The notes under the pieces: generated by a model
What the model saw: only the letters and a program-made list of their open reading frames with translations
Databases searched by the model: none
Told to the model about the DNA's origin: nothing
In this document: positions 18,880 to 26,671 of the stretch, in pieces
How positions within the stretch are numbered: position 1 is the stretch's first letter
Layout: each line of letters starts with the position of its first letter
Source: Lysobacterales bacterium 66-474
GTDB lineage: Bacteria; Pseudomonadota; Gammaproteobacteria; Xanthomonadales; Rhodanobacteraceae
NCBI GenBank assembly: GCA_001899805.1
Contig: MKWP01000015.1
Location: 248,001 to 312,000 of the forward strand
DNA: 64,000 nt
Direction: 5' to 3'
Program-made: the position numbers and the translations under genes

Positions 18880-20661
18880 ATGGTTGAATCCAACAACAGG
18901 CCTGCCCGCGAACGGCGCGCCATTGCGATGTTGTGGCCGTACGTGCGCCGCTATCCGGGCCGGATGTTCGTCGCCGCCGCGTTCCTGGTGATCGCCAAGG
19001 TTGCCACCGTGTGGGTGCCGGTGGCGTTCAAGGACATCGTCGACCACCTCGATCCGCGTATCGCGATGCTGACGGTCCCGATCGCATTGATCGCGCTGTA
19101 TGGCGTGCTGCGCCTGATCGGCGCGCTGTTCGGGCAACTGCGCGACACCGTATTCGAACGCGTCAGCCAGCGCGCGATGCGCGCCTCCGGGCTCGACGCG
19201 TTCCGGCACCTGCACGAGCTTTCGTTGCGCTTCCACCTCGACCGCCATACCGGGGGAATCGGGCGCGACATCTCGCGCGGCACCCGCGGCGTGTACAACC
19301 TGCTCGGCTGGGTGGTGTTCAACATCATCCCCACCCTGTTCGAGATCGTCGTCGTCATCGCGCTGCTGTTGCAGCACTTCGACTGGCGCTACGCCGTGAT
19401 CACGCTGGCAACGATGCTGCTGTACATCGCCGTGACGATCTGGATCACCGAATGGCGCACCGCCGGCGTGCGGGCGATGAACGAGGCCGAAAGCACCGCC
19501 AACGCGCGCGCCGTGGACAGCCTGCTCAATTACGAGACGGTCAAGTACTTCGGCAACGAAAGCTTCGAAGCCGAACGTTACGACGCCGACCTGCGCCGCT
19601 ACGAGGACGCCGCGGTCAAGACCGAATCGTCGCTCGCCGTATTGAACGGCGCCCAGGCGCTGGTGATCGCGGTCGGCCTCACCGCGTTGATGGCGATGGC
19701 GGCGATGGGCGTGGTCGCGCACAAGTTGTCGGTCGGCGACATCGTGATGGTCAACGGCTGGCTGTTGCAATTGGCGATCCCGCTCAACATGCTCGGGTTC
19801 ACCTGGCGCCAGATCAAGCAGGGCGTGATCGACATGGAACACATGTTCGGCCTGCTCGACGAACACGCCGAGGTGCAGGACGCGCCGGGTGCGAAGCCCC
19901 TGGTGGCACGCGGCGGCGAAGTGCGCTTCGAGCACGTGTCGTTCCGCTACAACCCGGACCGCGCGATCCTCGACGACATCGACTTCACCATCCCGCCCGG
20001 CCAGACGCTGGCCGTGGTCGGCGAAACCGGCGCCGGCAAATCCACGCTGTCGCGCCTACTGTTCCGCTTCTACGACGTCACGGGCGGGCGCATCACCATC
20101 GACGGCCAGGATATCCGCGACGTCACGCAGGAATCGCTGCGCGCGGCGATCGGGATCGTGCCGCAGGACACCGTGCTGTTCAACGACACCATCTACTACA
20201 ACATCGCCTACGGCCGCACCGGCGCGACCCGCGAGGAAGTGGAAGCCGCCGCGCGCGCCGCGCACATCCACGATTTCGTCACGTCGTTGCCGCAGGGTTA
20301 CGCAACCACCGTCGGCGAACGCGGCCTGAAGCTTTCCGGCGGCGAGAAGCAGCGCGTCGCGATCGCGCGCGCGTTGTTGAAGCATCCGGCGATCCTGGTA
20401 TTCGACGAGGCGACCAGCGCGCTCGACACCCGCACCGAAAAGATCATCCAGGCGGAATTGTCGGAAATCGCGCGTGGACGCACCACCCTGATCGTCGCGC
20501 ACCGGCTTTCCACCATCGTCGACGCCGACCGCATCCTGGTGCTCGACCGCGGCCGCGTGGTCGAGACCGGCACCCACGCCGAACTGCTGGCGCGCGGCGG
20601 TCGCTACGCCGCCCTGTGGGCCATGCAGGCGCGACAGCCCGCGGAGCCGGCAACGGCCTGA
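18880..20661 (+). CDS. ABC exporter of the Atm1/HMT1 family
   Basis: A 593-residue half-transporter: a six-helix membrane domain (about 15-320) followed by the ATPase. Walker A is GETGAGKS near 381, the signature LSGGEKQR near 486, and Walker B LVFDEATSALD near 508, followed by the H-loop IVAHRLS. The membrane-domain segments NYETVKYFGNESFEAERYD and RDISRGTRG are hallmarks of Atm1-type transporters, which bind glutathione and export glutathione-linked sulfur or metal compounds. It would act as an inner-membrane homodimer. It diverges from gltX and has a structured region just downstream. Confidence 0.92.
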   Translation: MVESNNRPARERRAIAMLWPYVRRYPGRMFVAAAFLVIAKVATVWVPVAFKDIVDHLDPRIAMLTVPIALIALYGVLRLIGALFGQLRDTVFERVSQRAMRASGLDAFRHLHELSLRFHLDRHTGGIGRDISRGTRGVYNLLGWVVFNIIPTLFEIVVVIALLLQHFDWRYAVITLATMLLYIAVTIWITEWRTAGVRAMNEAESTANARAVDSLLNYETVKYFGNESFEAERYDADLRRYEDAAVKTESSLAVLNGAQALVIAVGLTALMAMAAMGVVAHKLSVGDIVMVNGWLLQLAIPLNMLGFTWRQIKQGVIDMEHMFGLLDEHAEVQDAPGAKPLVARGGEVRFEHVSFRYNPDRAILDDIDFTIPPGQTLAVVGETGAGKSTLSRLLFRFYDVTGGRITIDGQDIRDVTQESLRAAIGIVPQDTVLFNDTIYYNIAYGRTGATREEVEAAARAAHIHDFVTSLPQGYATTVGERGLKLSGGEKQRVAIARALLKHPAILVFDEATSALDTRTEKIIQAELSEIARGRTTLIVAHRLSTIVDADRILVLDRGRVVETGTHAELLARGGRYAALWAMQARQPAEPATA

Positions 20662-20686
20662 TCGTTCATCGTGCGGGCGCCAGCCA

Positions 20687-20761
20687 GCCCGGCCGTCCCT
20701 GGCCGGGCGCTTCGCCAGGCACGCGATGCCACCTGCATCGCGCAAGCGCCTGGCTTCGCCC
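20687..20761. repeat. Nested hairpin region downstream of the ABC exporter gene
   Basis: Three perfect pairings follow each other: GCCCGGCC/GGCCGGGC (20687-20708); an outer arm GCCAGGC/GCCTGGC (20714-20720 with 20748-20754), itself extended by GGGCG/CGCCC; and an inner CGCGATGC/GCATCGCG (20722-20742). It starts 26 bases after the gene's stop. It may be a transcript-end structure, a small RNA or a repeat; there is no T-run. Confidence 0.5.
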
Positions 20762-20918
20762 TGACTTTCCACCAGGCCCGTAACCAATGTTTACGTCGCG
20801 ACACAGGTGTTGACAGCGGTTGCTGCGTACACTGGCACGCGCATTGCACCTTCCGGATCGAGACACGTTGCATCGATCCCGGCCACGGTCGTGTTGGATT
20901 CAACGAGGGTAAGCCGAC

Positions 20919-21692
20919 ATGCAAGGTAACGCAGACATGACATTCGATTCGGAACAAGCAATCGCCAACCCGTCGCGCACCACGGCAGCGGGGCTCGAAG
21001 CCTGGCTGTCGGGCGCGCATCCCGAGCCCGCACTGCTGGACGTGGAGTTGCCCGGCGTGGAAACCCCGAAACCCGAGCCGATCGCCGAGCCCGTGCTGGT
21101 CGGCCCCGTCAATGCGGCCGAGGCGCTGGCCTGGTCGCTCGACCAGGGCACCTTCTCCAGCGCACGCAAGCTGGTCGGCCCGGACGGCGCGGAACTGGTG
21201 GTGGACCCCGAGAACAACGCGTACCACTTCGAGTCCACGTCCCTGAAGCCGCTGGCGGCCCTGCTGGAGCAGCCCGCTTCCGCATGGACACCGATCTATT
21301 CCGAGGCGATGAAGAACGCGCGTGCCACCTACCCAGCGCAACCGCTGGAACGCCTGCGCTGGTACGCCGGCCTGATCGCGACGCCGGGCATCCTCAGCCG
21401 CAAGTTGAACCGCAGTGAACGTTACAAATTGTCACGCTGGCCGGAAACCGAGCGCGAGTACCCCAAGCACTTCCGCATCGCCAAGGAAATGCTGAAGGAA
21501 GCCGCCACCATCGACGCCATCGTGGCGGCATCCGGCATGCCCTACGACGAGGTCGTGGACTACGTCAATGCCAGCTTCGCGGCCGGGCGCATCAAGGCCG
21601 CTTCCGTGGCGAAAGCCGAGGATGAAGCCCCCGCTCCGTCTCGCGGAAAGCGCCTGATCGCGGCCCTCAACAAGCCGCTGTTCGCGCGCTGA
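20919..21692 (+). CDS. Conserved-looking protein of unknown function
   Basis: A 257-residue soluble protein without a signal peptide or membrane segment, not assigned to a family. The N-terminal third is acidic and Pro-rich (PKPEPIAEPVLVG). The middle holds an Ala-rich helical part. The C-terminal half has a basic stretch (ILSRKLNRSERYKLSRWPETEREYPKHFR, split) followed by IDAIVAASGMPYDEVVDYVNA, which looks like a small DNA-binding or partner-binding helical domain. ATG codons at 20919 and 20937 are both possible starts; AAGG lies nearer the second. A strong terminator follows. Confidence 0.7.
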   Translation: MQGNADMTFDSEQAIANPSRTTAAGLEAWLSGAHPEPALLDVELPGVETPKPEPIAEPVLVGPVNAAEALAWSLDQGTFSSARKLVGPDGAELVVDPENNAYHFESTSLKPLAALLEQPASAWTPIYSEAMKNARATYPAQPLERLRWYAGLIATPGILSRKLNRSERYKLSRWPETEREYPKHFRIAKEMLKEAATIDAIVAASGMPYDEVVDYVNASFAAGRIKAASVAKAEDEAPAPSRGKRLIAALNKPLFAR

Positions 21693-21721
21693 CCTTTACC
21701 AACGTCGTTTCGATTTCCGAG

Positions 21722-21750
21722 CCGTGCGGAGCGATCCGCGCGGTTTTTTT
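21722..21750 (+). terminator. Intrinsic terminator
   Basis: CCGTGCGGA pairs with TCCGCGCGG (one G-T wobble) around GCGA and is followed by seven T. It ends the unknown gene at 20919-21692 and abuts the stop of the convergent DUF4399 gene. Confidence 0.9.
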
Positions 21751-22181
21751 CATTTCACGTGGATGGTGATCTTGCTGGACACCACCGGCGGATCGAACGG
21801 CACGTGATTGGCGTCGCCCAGTTCCAGTTGCAGGGTGTGCGTGCCGGGCGCGAGATGCAACACCGTCTCGGTCTGGCCGCCACCGAAATGCATGTGGTGT
21901 TCGTCGTTCGGGATCGGCTGGCCTGCCGCCGGAAGCGTCGCCACGTCGATCAGCAAATGATGATGCCCGGTGTGCTCCCTCTCGACGCCGGCGGGTGCCA
22001 CGCCCATGCCGGAAAGCCCGAACCGCACCGTGACGTCGCGGCCGACGGTGGCGCCGTCCGCGGGACTGATGATGTACACCCGCGCATCCGCGGGCGCCTT
22101 GTGTACCGGCAGGGCGGCCGCGGCGGCCATGGCCATTGCGGCAAGCACGGCAAGGGTGGACCCGATCAGGAACCTGCGCAT
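21750..22181 (-). CDS. DUF4399 periplasmic protein
   Basis: A 143-residue exported protein. A signal peptide of about 24 residues (MRRFLIGSTLAVLAAMAMAAAAA, split after the basic start) precedes ARVYIISPADGATVGRDVTVRFGLSGMGVAPAG. The His-rich core (EHTGHHHLLIDV, then NDEHHMHFGGGQTETVLHLAPGTHTLQL) is the DUF4399 signature. The fold is probably an immunoglobulin-like or cupredoxin-like beta sandwich; the His and Met cluster suggests metal binding, and the gene lies next to the copper ATPase. GAGGAG seven bases upstream fixes the start. The function is not established. Confidence 0.88.
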   Translation of the reverse strand: MRRFLIGSTLAVLAAMAMAAAAALPVHKAPADARVYIISPADGATVGRDVTVRFGLSGMGVAPAGVEREHTGHHHLLIDVATLPAAGQPIPNDEHHMHFGGGQTETVLHLAPGTHTLQLELGDANHVPFDPPVVSSKITIHVK

Positions 22182-22209
22182 GGTCGTTCTCCTCGTTGCG
22201 AACCTCCGA

Positions 22210-24591
22210 TCATACGTGATCGCCGGCCGGCAATCGCACGCCGCGCAAGCGCAATGCATTCGTGACCACCGATACCGACGACAGGCTCATCGCCAATGCC
22301 GCGATCATCGGCGACAACACGATCCCGAACGCGGGATACAACACCCCGGCCGCGATCGGGATGCCCACGACGTTGTAGACGAACGCGAAGAACAGGTTCT
22401 GGTGGATGTTGCGCACCGTGGCGCGCGACAACGCGCGCGCGCGCACGATGCCCGACAAATCGCCGCGCACCAGCGTCACTGCCGCGCTTTCCATCGCCAC
22501 GTCGGTGCCGGTACCCATCGCGATGCCGACTTCCGCCGCGGCCAGCGCCGGCGCATCGTTGATGCCGTCGCCCGCCATCGCCACCTTGTGGCCGTCGCGC
22601 TGCAACGCTGCGACCACGTCGGCCTTGTCGGACGGCGACACGTCGGCGTGGATTTCGTCGATGCCGAGGTTGCGTGCGACCGACCGCGCGGTGACCGGGT
22701 TGTCGCCGGTCGCGAGCACGATGCGCATGCCCTCGGCACGCAGCGCGGCAAGCGCCGACGGGGTGTCGTGCTTGATGCGATCGGCGACTGCCAGCAGCGC
22801 AATGACGCGCCCATCGGCCACGAGATACATCACCGTCGCCCCCTCGCCGCGCAACACGTCCGCACGGGCTGCCTGCCCGGCATCGACCAATAGTCCCATC
22901 TCGCCCAGCAGCTTTGCGTTGCCGAGCGCGACGGCGCGGCCTTCCACGCTGCCCGTCACGCCGCGTCCGGTCAGCGTCCGGAAGTCCTGCACCTGCGGCA
23001 CGGTGACGCCGCGAGTCTCGGCCGCGGACACGATCGCGCGTGCCAGGGGGTGTTCGCTGGGACGCTCCAGCGCCGCCGCCCAACGCAGTGCATCCGTTTC
23101 GCCCAAACCACCGAACGTTTCCACCGCTTGCAGCGAAGGCTTGCCCTCGGTCAGGGTGCCGGTCTTGTCCACCAGCAACACGTCGACCTCGCGCAATGCC
23201 TCGATCGCGGCTGCGTCGCGGAACAGCACGCCCATCTGCGCGCCGCGTCCGCTGGCGACCATGATCGAGATCGGCGTCGCCAGGCCCAGCGCGCACGGAC
23301 AGGCGATGATCAGCACCGACACCGCCGCGATCAGTGCGTGCGGAAACTTCGGATCGGGCCCCACCGCGGCCCAGACGACAAACGCGAGCACCGCCACCAC
23401 GACCACGGCAGGCACGAACCATGCCGCAACGCGGTCGACCACGCGCTGCAGCGGCGCCTTGCTGCGTTGTGCCTCGGCCACCAGCGCCACGATGCGCGCC
23501 AGCATCGTCGCCGCGCCAACCTTGTCCGCGCGCATGGTCAGCGCCCCGTCCTGGTTGACGGTCCCGCCGGTCAGCTTGTCGCCCTCGCCTTTCGCGACCG
23601 CCAGCGGCTCGCCGGTCAGCATCGATTCGTCGACGTGGCTCGCGCCGTCGAGCACCACGCCATCGACCGGGACCTTCTCGCCGGGGCGCACGCGCAACCT
23701 GTCGCCTGCGTGCACATGCTCCAGCGGCACGTCCGCTTCGCTGCCGTCCGCGCCGATCCGGCGCGCGGTTTTCGGCGCGAGGTCCAGCAATGCACGGATC
23801 GCGGAACCGGTACGCCGGCGCGCACGCAGCTCCAGCCAATCGCCCATCGTCACCAGCGTGACGATCACCGCGGCCGATTCGAAATACACGCCGACCCGGC
23901 CGTGCATGTCGCGCATGCCTGCCGGGAACAGCTCCGGCAACAGGAACGCGACGGCGCTGTACAACCACGCGACGCCGGTACCCAGCGCGATCAGCGTGTA
24001 CATGTTGGGCGACCACGGCTTCAGCGAGCGCCAACCGCGCACGAAGAACGGCGCCCCGCCCCACAGCACGACGACGCTCGCGAGCACCGCTTCGATCCAG
24101 CCTGCTATCGCGTTCCAGGGTGACGGAAGTTGCCAGCCGAACAAGTGTGGCCCCATGGCCAGCACGAACACCGGGATCGTCAACGCGACCAGTATCCAGA
24201 AACGCCGGCTCAATGCGCGCAAGTCGCTGTCATCGTCCACCCCGGCGGCGGGCAACAACGGCTCCAGCGCCATGCCGCATTTCGGGCAATGCCCGGGGCC
24301 GTCCTGCCTGATCTCGGGGTGCATCGGGCAGGTGTAGATCGTGCCGGCGGGCTGCGGCGTGGCCTCCGCACGCGCCTCGCCGAGCCAGCGCGCCGGTTCG
24401 GCAAGAAACTTCTCGCGACAGCGCGCCGAGCAGAAATGGTACGTGCGGCCCGCATGCTCGGCCCGATGTTTCGCGGTATGCGGATCGACCGTCATGCCGC
24501 AGACCGGGTCGGTGACGCGATGGCCGTCATCCTGGTGGCGGTCGTCGGCGCCGTGCGCGTGTTCGTGCGCGTGATGGTCGTGCATGTTCAT
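22210..24591 (-). CDS. copA: Copper-translocating P1B-type ATPase with N-terminal YHS domain
   Basis: A 793-residue inner-membrane copper exporter. The first 25 residues are His-rich. A YHS-type domain follows (DPVCGM near 28-33 with FCSARC at 53-58), then a heavy-metal binding insert (CPMHPEI...HCPKCGM, 88-107), instead of the usual HMA domain. The CPC ion-site motif is in [12 protein letters not shown] near 431, the phosphorylated DKTGT near 475, and [11 protein letters not shown] near 680. It pumps Cu(I) out of the cytoplasm. Its ATG overlaps the regulator's stop as ATGA, with GGAGGAGGG just upstream, so the two genes are translationally coupled. Confidence 0.95.
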   Translation of the reverse strand: MNMHDHHAHEHAHGADDRHQDDGHRVTDPVCGMTVDPHTAKHRAEHAGRTYHFCSARCREKFLAEPARWLGEARAEATPQPAGTIYTCPMHPEIRQDGPGHCPKCGMALEPLLPAAGVDDDSDLRALSRRFWILVALTIPVFVLAMGPHLFGWQLPSPWNAIAGWIEAVLASVVVLWGGAPFFVRGWRSLKPWSPNMYTLIALGTGVAWLYSAVAFLLPELFPAGMRDMHGRVGVYFESAAVIVTLVTMGDWLELRARRRTGSAIRALLDLAPKTARRIGADGSEADVPLEHVHAGDRLRVRPGEKVPVDGVVLDGASHVDESMLTGEPLAVAKGEGDKLTGGTVNQDGALTMRADKVGAATMLARIVALVAEAQRSKAPLQRVVDRVAAWFVPAVVVVAVLAFVVWAAVGPDPKFPHALIAAVSVLIIACPCALGLATPISIMVASGRGAQMGVLFRDAAAIEALREVDVLLVDKTGTLTEGKPSLQAVETFGGLGETDALRWAAALERPSEHPLARAIVSAAETRGVTVPQVQDFRTLTGRGVTGSVEGRAVALGNAKLLGEMGLLVDAGQAARADVLRGEGATVMYLVADGRVIALLAVADRIKHDTPSALAALRAEGMRIVLATGDNPVTARSVARNLGIDEIHADVSPSDKADVVAALQRDGHKVAMAGDGINDAPALAAAEVGIAMGTGTDVAMESAAVTLVRGDLSGIVRARALSRATVRNIHQNLFFAFVYNVVGIPIAAGVLYPAFGIVLSPMIAALAMSLSSVSVVTNALRLRGVRLPAGDHV

Positions 24592-25025
24592 GCGCCCTCC
24601 TCCCCGCCCAGTGCGCGCAGGATCGGACAATGCTCGAGCGCGCCGTGGCCCGGGCAGGCGTCGATCAACTGTTTCAGGCCCCGTTTCACGCGTTGCAGCT
24701 CACGGATACGTTGTTCGACTTCGCCGAGCCGCGCCTCGGCGCGTTGCTTGACGCTTTTCACACCGCGCTCGCGGTCGGTGGAAAGTGTCAGCAATTCGCG
24801 GATTTCCTGCAGCGTGAAGCCGAGATCCTTGGCGCGGCGGATGAAGCGCAATCGCTCGACCACGTCCGGGCCGTAATCGCGGTAGCCGGATGCGCGCCGG
24901 CGCGGGGGCGGCAACAGGTTTTCGCGTTCGTAGTAGCGGATGGTGTCGATGCCGACACCGGCGCGGCGCGCGACGGCGCCAATGGTGATGTGACGTGGGG
25001 TTTGCGGGTTGACGGATGTGTCCAT
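24588..25025 (-). CDS. MerR-family metal-responsive regulator (probably copper)
   Basis: A regulator of about 145 residues: winged helix ([24 protein letters not shown], split; residues about 13-36), a dimerisation helix and a C-terminal metal loop [10 protein letters not shown] followed by PILRAL. CX8C spacing resembles MerR, while the CPG start and context resemble CueR, so Cu(I) is the likelier ligand given the coupled copA. Two ATGs, 25031 and 25025, are in frame. The promoter's -10 element ends directly before the first, which predicts transcription starting near 25025 and makes that ATG the likely leaderless start. Confidence 0.88.
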   Translation of the reverse strand: MDTSVNPQTPRHITIGAVARRAGVGIDTIRYYERENLLPPPRRRASGYRDYGPDVVERLRFIRRAKDLGFTLQEIRELLTLSTDRERGVKSVKQRAEARLGEVEQRIRELQRVKRGLKQLIDACPGHGALEHCPILRALGGEEGA

Positions 25026-25031
25026 GCGCAT

Positions 25032-25063
25032 AGTCTAAACCCTCGACCATGGTCAAGAGTCAA
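25032..25063 (-). promoter_or_regulatory. MerR-type promoter/operator of the copper operon
   Basis: On the minus strand a -35 TTGACT and a -10 TAGACT are separated by 20 bases, the over-long spacer typical of MerR-activated promoters. The spacer holds the dyad CTTGACC-AT-GGTCGAG with one mismatch. The first base of the mRNA should fall near 25025. Confidence 0.8.
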
Positions 25064-25134
25064 GGGTTTTCACGAAGCACCCGGAACCCGGTTGCGCGGG
25101 GCAACCGGCCAGGCAGTTCCGGCCATATCCGGAA

Positions 25135-25737
25135 TCAGTGCGCGCTGGATGCCGACACAGGTGCAGCGGCGGTCGCGACCGGCGCCGGCATCGGCACCGA
25201 CGCGGCAGGTGCCGGAACTGCCTCGTGTCCTTCCATGCCCGAGGCATTCGCGGTGAGCGACTGGTACTCGGCGGCGCTCATGCGGGGCTGCTTCTGCAGG
25301 TACGCCACCATTGCCCAGATCGTGTGGTCATCGTGGGTCGCCCCCCATGCCGGCATCGCGGTCATCTTCAGGCCATGCTTGATGATCCAGAACGCCTCGG
25401 CGGGATCCGGTGCGAACCGGGTTAGATCCGGCGGCTGCGGATACAGGCCGTCGCGCAGTTCGGAGTGGCCCATGCCGGGCGCAAGATGGCAGCCCGTGCA
25501 CATCTCGGCGTAGTGCTCGGCGCCCAGCTTGACCAGCGCAGGATCGTCCAGCGGTGGCGGCTTGATCTCGGCCGCGCGGCGTTCGGTCGTGTGATCGCGC
25601 AGGAAATCGATCGCGTGCCTCGTGATGCCCCAGTGCGGGACGTCCGCTCCCACCTGGTACGTGCCGGTGAAGGCGACAACGAAGTAGGCGATGATCGCGA
25701 CGATCATCCAGAAAACCAACGCATAGATGAACCGCAT
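25135..25737 (-). CDS. Membrane-anchored class I cytochrome c
   Basis: A 200-residue protein with one N-terminal hydrophobic helix (about 4-24) as signal-anchor and a single periplasmic cytochrome c domain. The heme motif is CTGCH at 80-84, and Met128 in MTAMPAWG is the probable sixth heme ligand. The C-terminal 40 residues are Ala/Pro/Val-rich low complexity. It would shuttle electrons in the periplasm; the partner is unknown, and no oxidase subunit is adjacent. GGGAGG five bases upstream selects the ATG at 25737 over an in-frame GTG two codons earlier. Confidence 0.9.
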   Translation of the reverse strand: MRFIYALVFWMIVAIIAYFVVAFTGTYQVGADVPHWGITRHAIDFLRDHTTERRAAEIKPPPLDDPALVKLGAEHYAEMCTGCHLAPGMGHSELRDGLYPQPPDLTRFAPDPAEAFWIIKHGLKMTAMPAWGATHDDHTIWAMVAYLQKQPRMSAAEYQSLTANASGMEGHEAVPAPAASVPMPAPVATAAAPVSASSAH

Positions 25738-25813
25738 GGCCACCTCCCGTGCTTCGGAAACGCAGGAGTTTCGATGCTACTCCATGCTGCGGAATGATGC
25801 AGCGGCAACACGA

Positions 25814-25829
25814 TGGCGCGCCCGACTGG
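25814..25829 (-). pseudogene. Fragment of tRNA-Arg(UCU): 3' end, inverted
   Basis: The 16 bases are the exact reverse complement of CCAGTCGGGCGCGCCA, the last 16 bases of the intact tRNA at 26153-26229. The fragment ends GG on the plus strand and is followed at once by the 69-bp element. Confidence 0.75.
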
Positions 25830-25898
25830 TCGAACATGCGGCGTTTGCGACAGTCCAGGGGACTGTCGCGCCGCGGGTGAGGAGGAGGCAGGGATGCC
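25830..25898 (+). repeat. 69-bp tRNA-abutting element, copy 1
   Basis: Starts TCGAAC, has a perfect hairpin GCGACAGTCC-AGG-GGACTGTCGC (25847-25869), then GTGAGGAGGAG and ends GGCAGGGATGCC. It differs from copy 2 at about 10 of 69 positions with no gaps. It directly follows a tRNA-Arg fragment. Confidence 0.85.
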
Positions 25899-26014
25899 GA
25901 CTGGATCATTGCGCCAGGGAAGGCTGTTTGCCTCGTCTACCAACGGAGCTCGCGCAGCAGCCATGCATCCGGGATTCGCACCACGGCGCGTTCAATGCGA
26001 GAATCTGCCTCATT

Positions 26015-26033
26015 GCGCCCGTAGCTCAATTGG
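26015..26033 (+). pseudogene. Fragment of tRNA-Arg(UCU): 5' end
   Basis: GCGCCCGTAGCTCAATTGG is identical to the first 19 bases of the intact tRNA-Arg 138 bases downstream and stops exactly after the D-loop GG. Element copy 2 begins at the next base. Confidence 0.85.
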
Positions 26034-26102
26034 TCGAACGCGAGGCGCTCGCGACAGTCCTGTGGACTGTCGCGCCGAGCGTGAGGAGGAGGCATGGATG
26101 CC
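26034..26102 (+). repeat. 69-bp tRNA-abutting element, copy 2
   Basis: TCGAAC start; hairpin GCGACAGTCC-TGT-GGACTGTCGC (26051-26073); GAGCGTGAGGAGGAG; perfect terminal mini-hairpin GGCAT-GG-ATGCC (26091-26102). A second mini-hairpin ACCAT-GG-ATGGT follows at 26117-26128, 25 bases before the intact tRNA-Arg. Confidence 0.9.
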
Positions 26103-26152
26103 GACTGGACGTTCGCACCATGGATGGTTGATTCGGGAAGGTAGGTGTACGT

Positions 26153-26229
26153 GCGCCCGTAGCTCAATTGGATAGAGCATCGGCCTTCTAAGCCGACGGT
26201 TGCTGGTTCGATTCCAGTCGGGCGCGCCA
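26153..26229 (+). tRNA. tRNA-Arg (anticodon UCU)
   Basis: 77 bases including an encoded CCA. The acceptor GCGCCCG pairs with CGGGCGC; the anticodon stem TCGGC/GCCGA encloses CTTCTAA with anticodon TCT; the T-loop is TTCGATT. All four arms fold. Confidence 0.97.
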
Positions 26230-26355
26230 ATCAACTCGCCGCGCATGCAGCCACTCAGGCGCGCCAGAAAATTCATGGACGAAACGGCTGTCGTGGAAAG
26301 TCAGCACAGGGATGTGCGTTCTGGACAGACAAATCGCGACAATGCGCAGTCGAAC

Positions 26356-26377
26356 GGCGCCTTCCTGCAAAGGCGCC
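26356..26377. terminator. Hairpin between convergent tRNA genes
   Basis: GGCGCCTT pairs with AAGGCGCC around CCTGCA. It lies between tRNA-Arg (+) and tRNA-Pro (-). No T-run, so the terminator role is tentative. Confidence 0.35.
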
Positions 26378-26437
26378 AGTTCTCACTCTCACCAAGACCA
26401 ATGGCAAAAACCGGCCGCAAGGGCCCGATTTCGTCAT

Positions 26438-26514
26438 TGGTCGGGGCAGAGGGATTCGAACCCCCGACATCCAGCTCCCAAAGCTGGCGCTCTACCAGAC
26501 TGAGCTATACCCCG
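26438..26514 (-). tRNA. tRNA-Pro (anticodon UGG)
   Basis: 77 bases with encoded CCA. The acceptor CGGGGTA pairs with TGCCCCG (one wobble); the anticodon stem CCAGC/GCTGG encloses TTTGGGA with anticodon TGG; the T-loop is TTCGAAT. Confidence 0.97.
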
Positions 26515-26671
26515 AAACATCGCCGGAAAAACACGGCGACAGGTTTGCAATGGTACGGTCGCGCGGACTGACGGGTCAACGTTGGGACGCGCCTTCGCAT
26601 CGCTGCCGCCCGGATCCGGCCCATTGAAACGGTGCTTTCTTGCACTGTTTCGACACCCTTCGTGGGCGGCG

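Larger units (their letters stand above)
25738..26152. other. Gene-free stretch with tRNA fragments and 69-bp elements
   Basis: No convincing gene. It holds, in order: a 16-base reverse-complement copy of the tRNA-Arg 3' end, 69-bp element copy 1, a spacer, a 19-base copy of the tRNA-Arg 5' end, element copy 2, and the leader of the intact tRNA-Arg. Open frames here contain antisense-tRNA peptides and are spurious. Confidence 0.8.

Noticed and set aside
25813..26276. Short open frames across the tRNA-Arg region, with peptides such as LSYGR or PIELRA
   Set aside because: These are translations of tRNA genes and fragments, a well-known annotation artefact.
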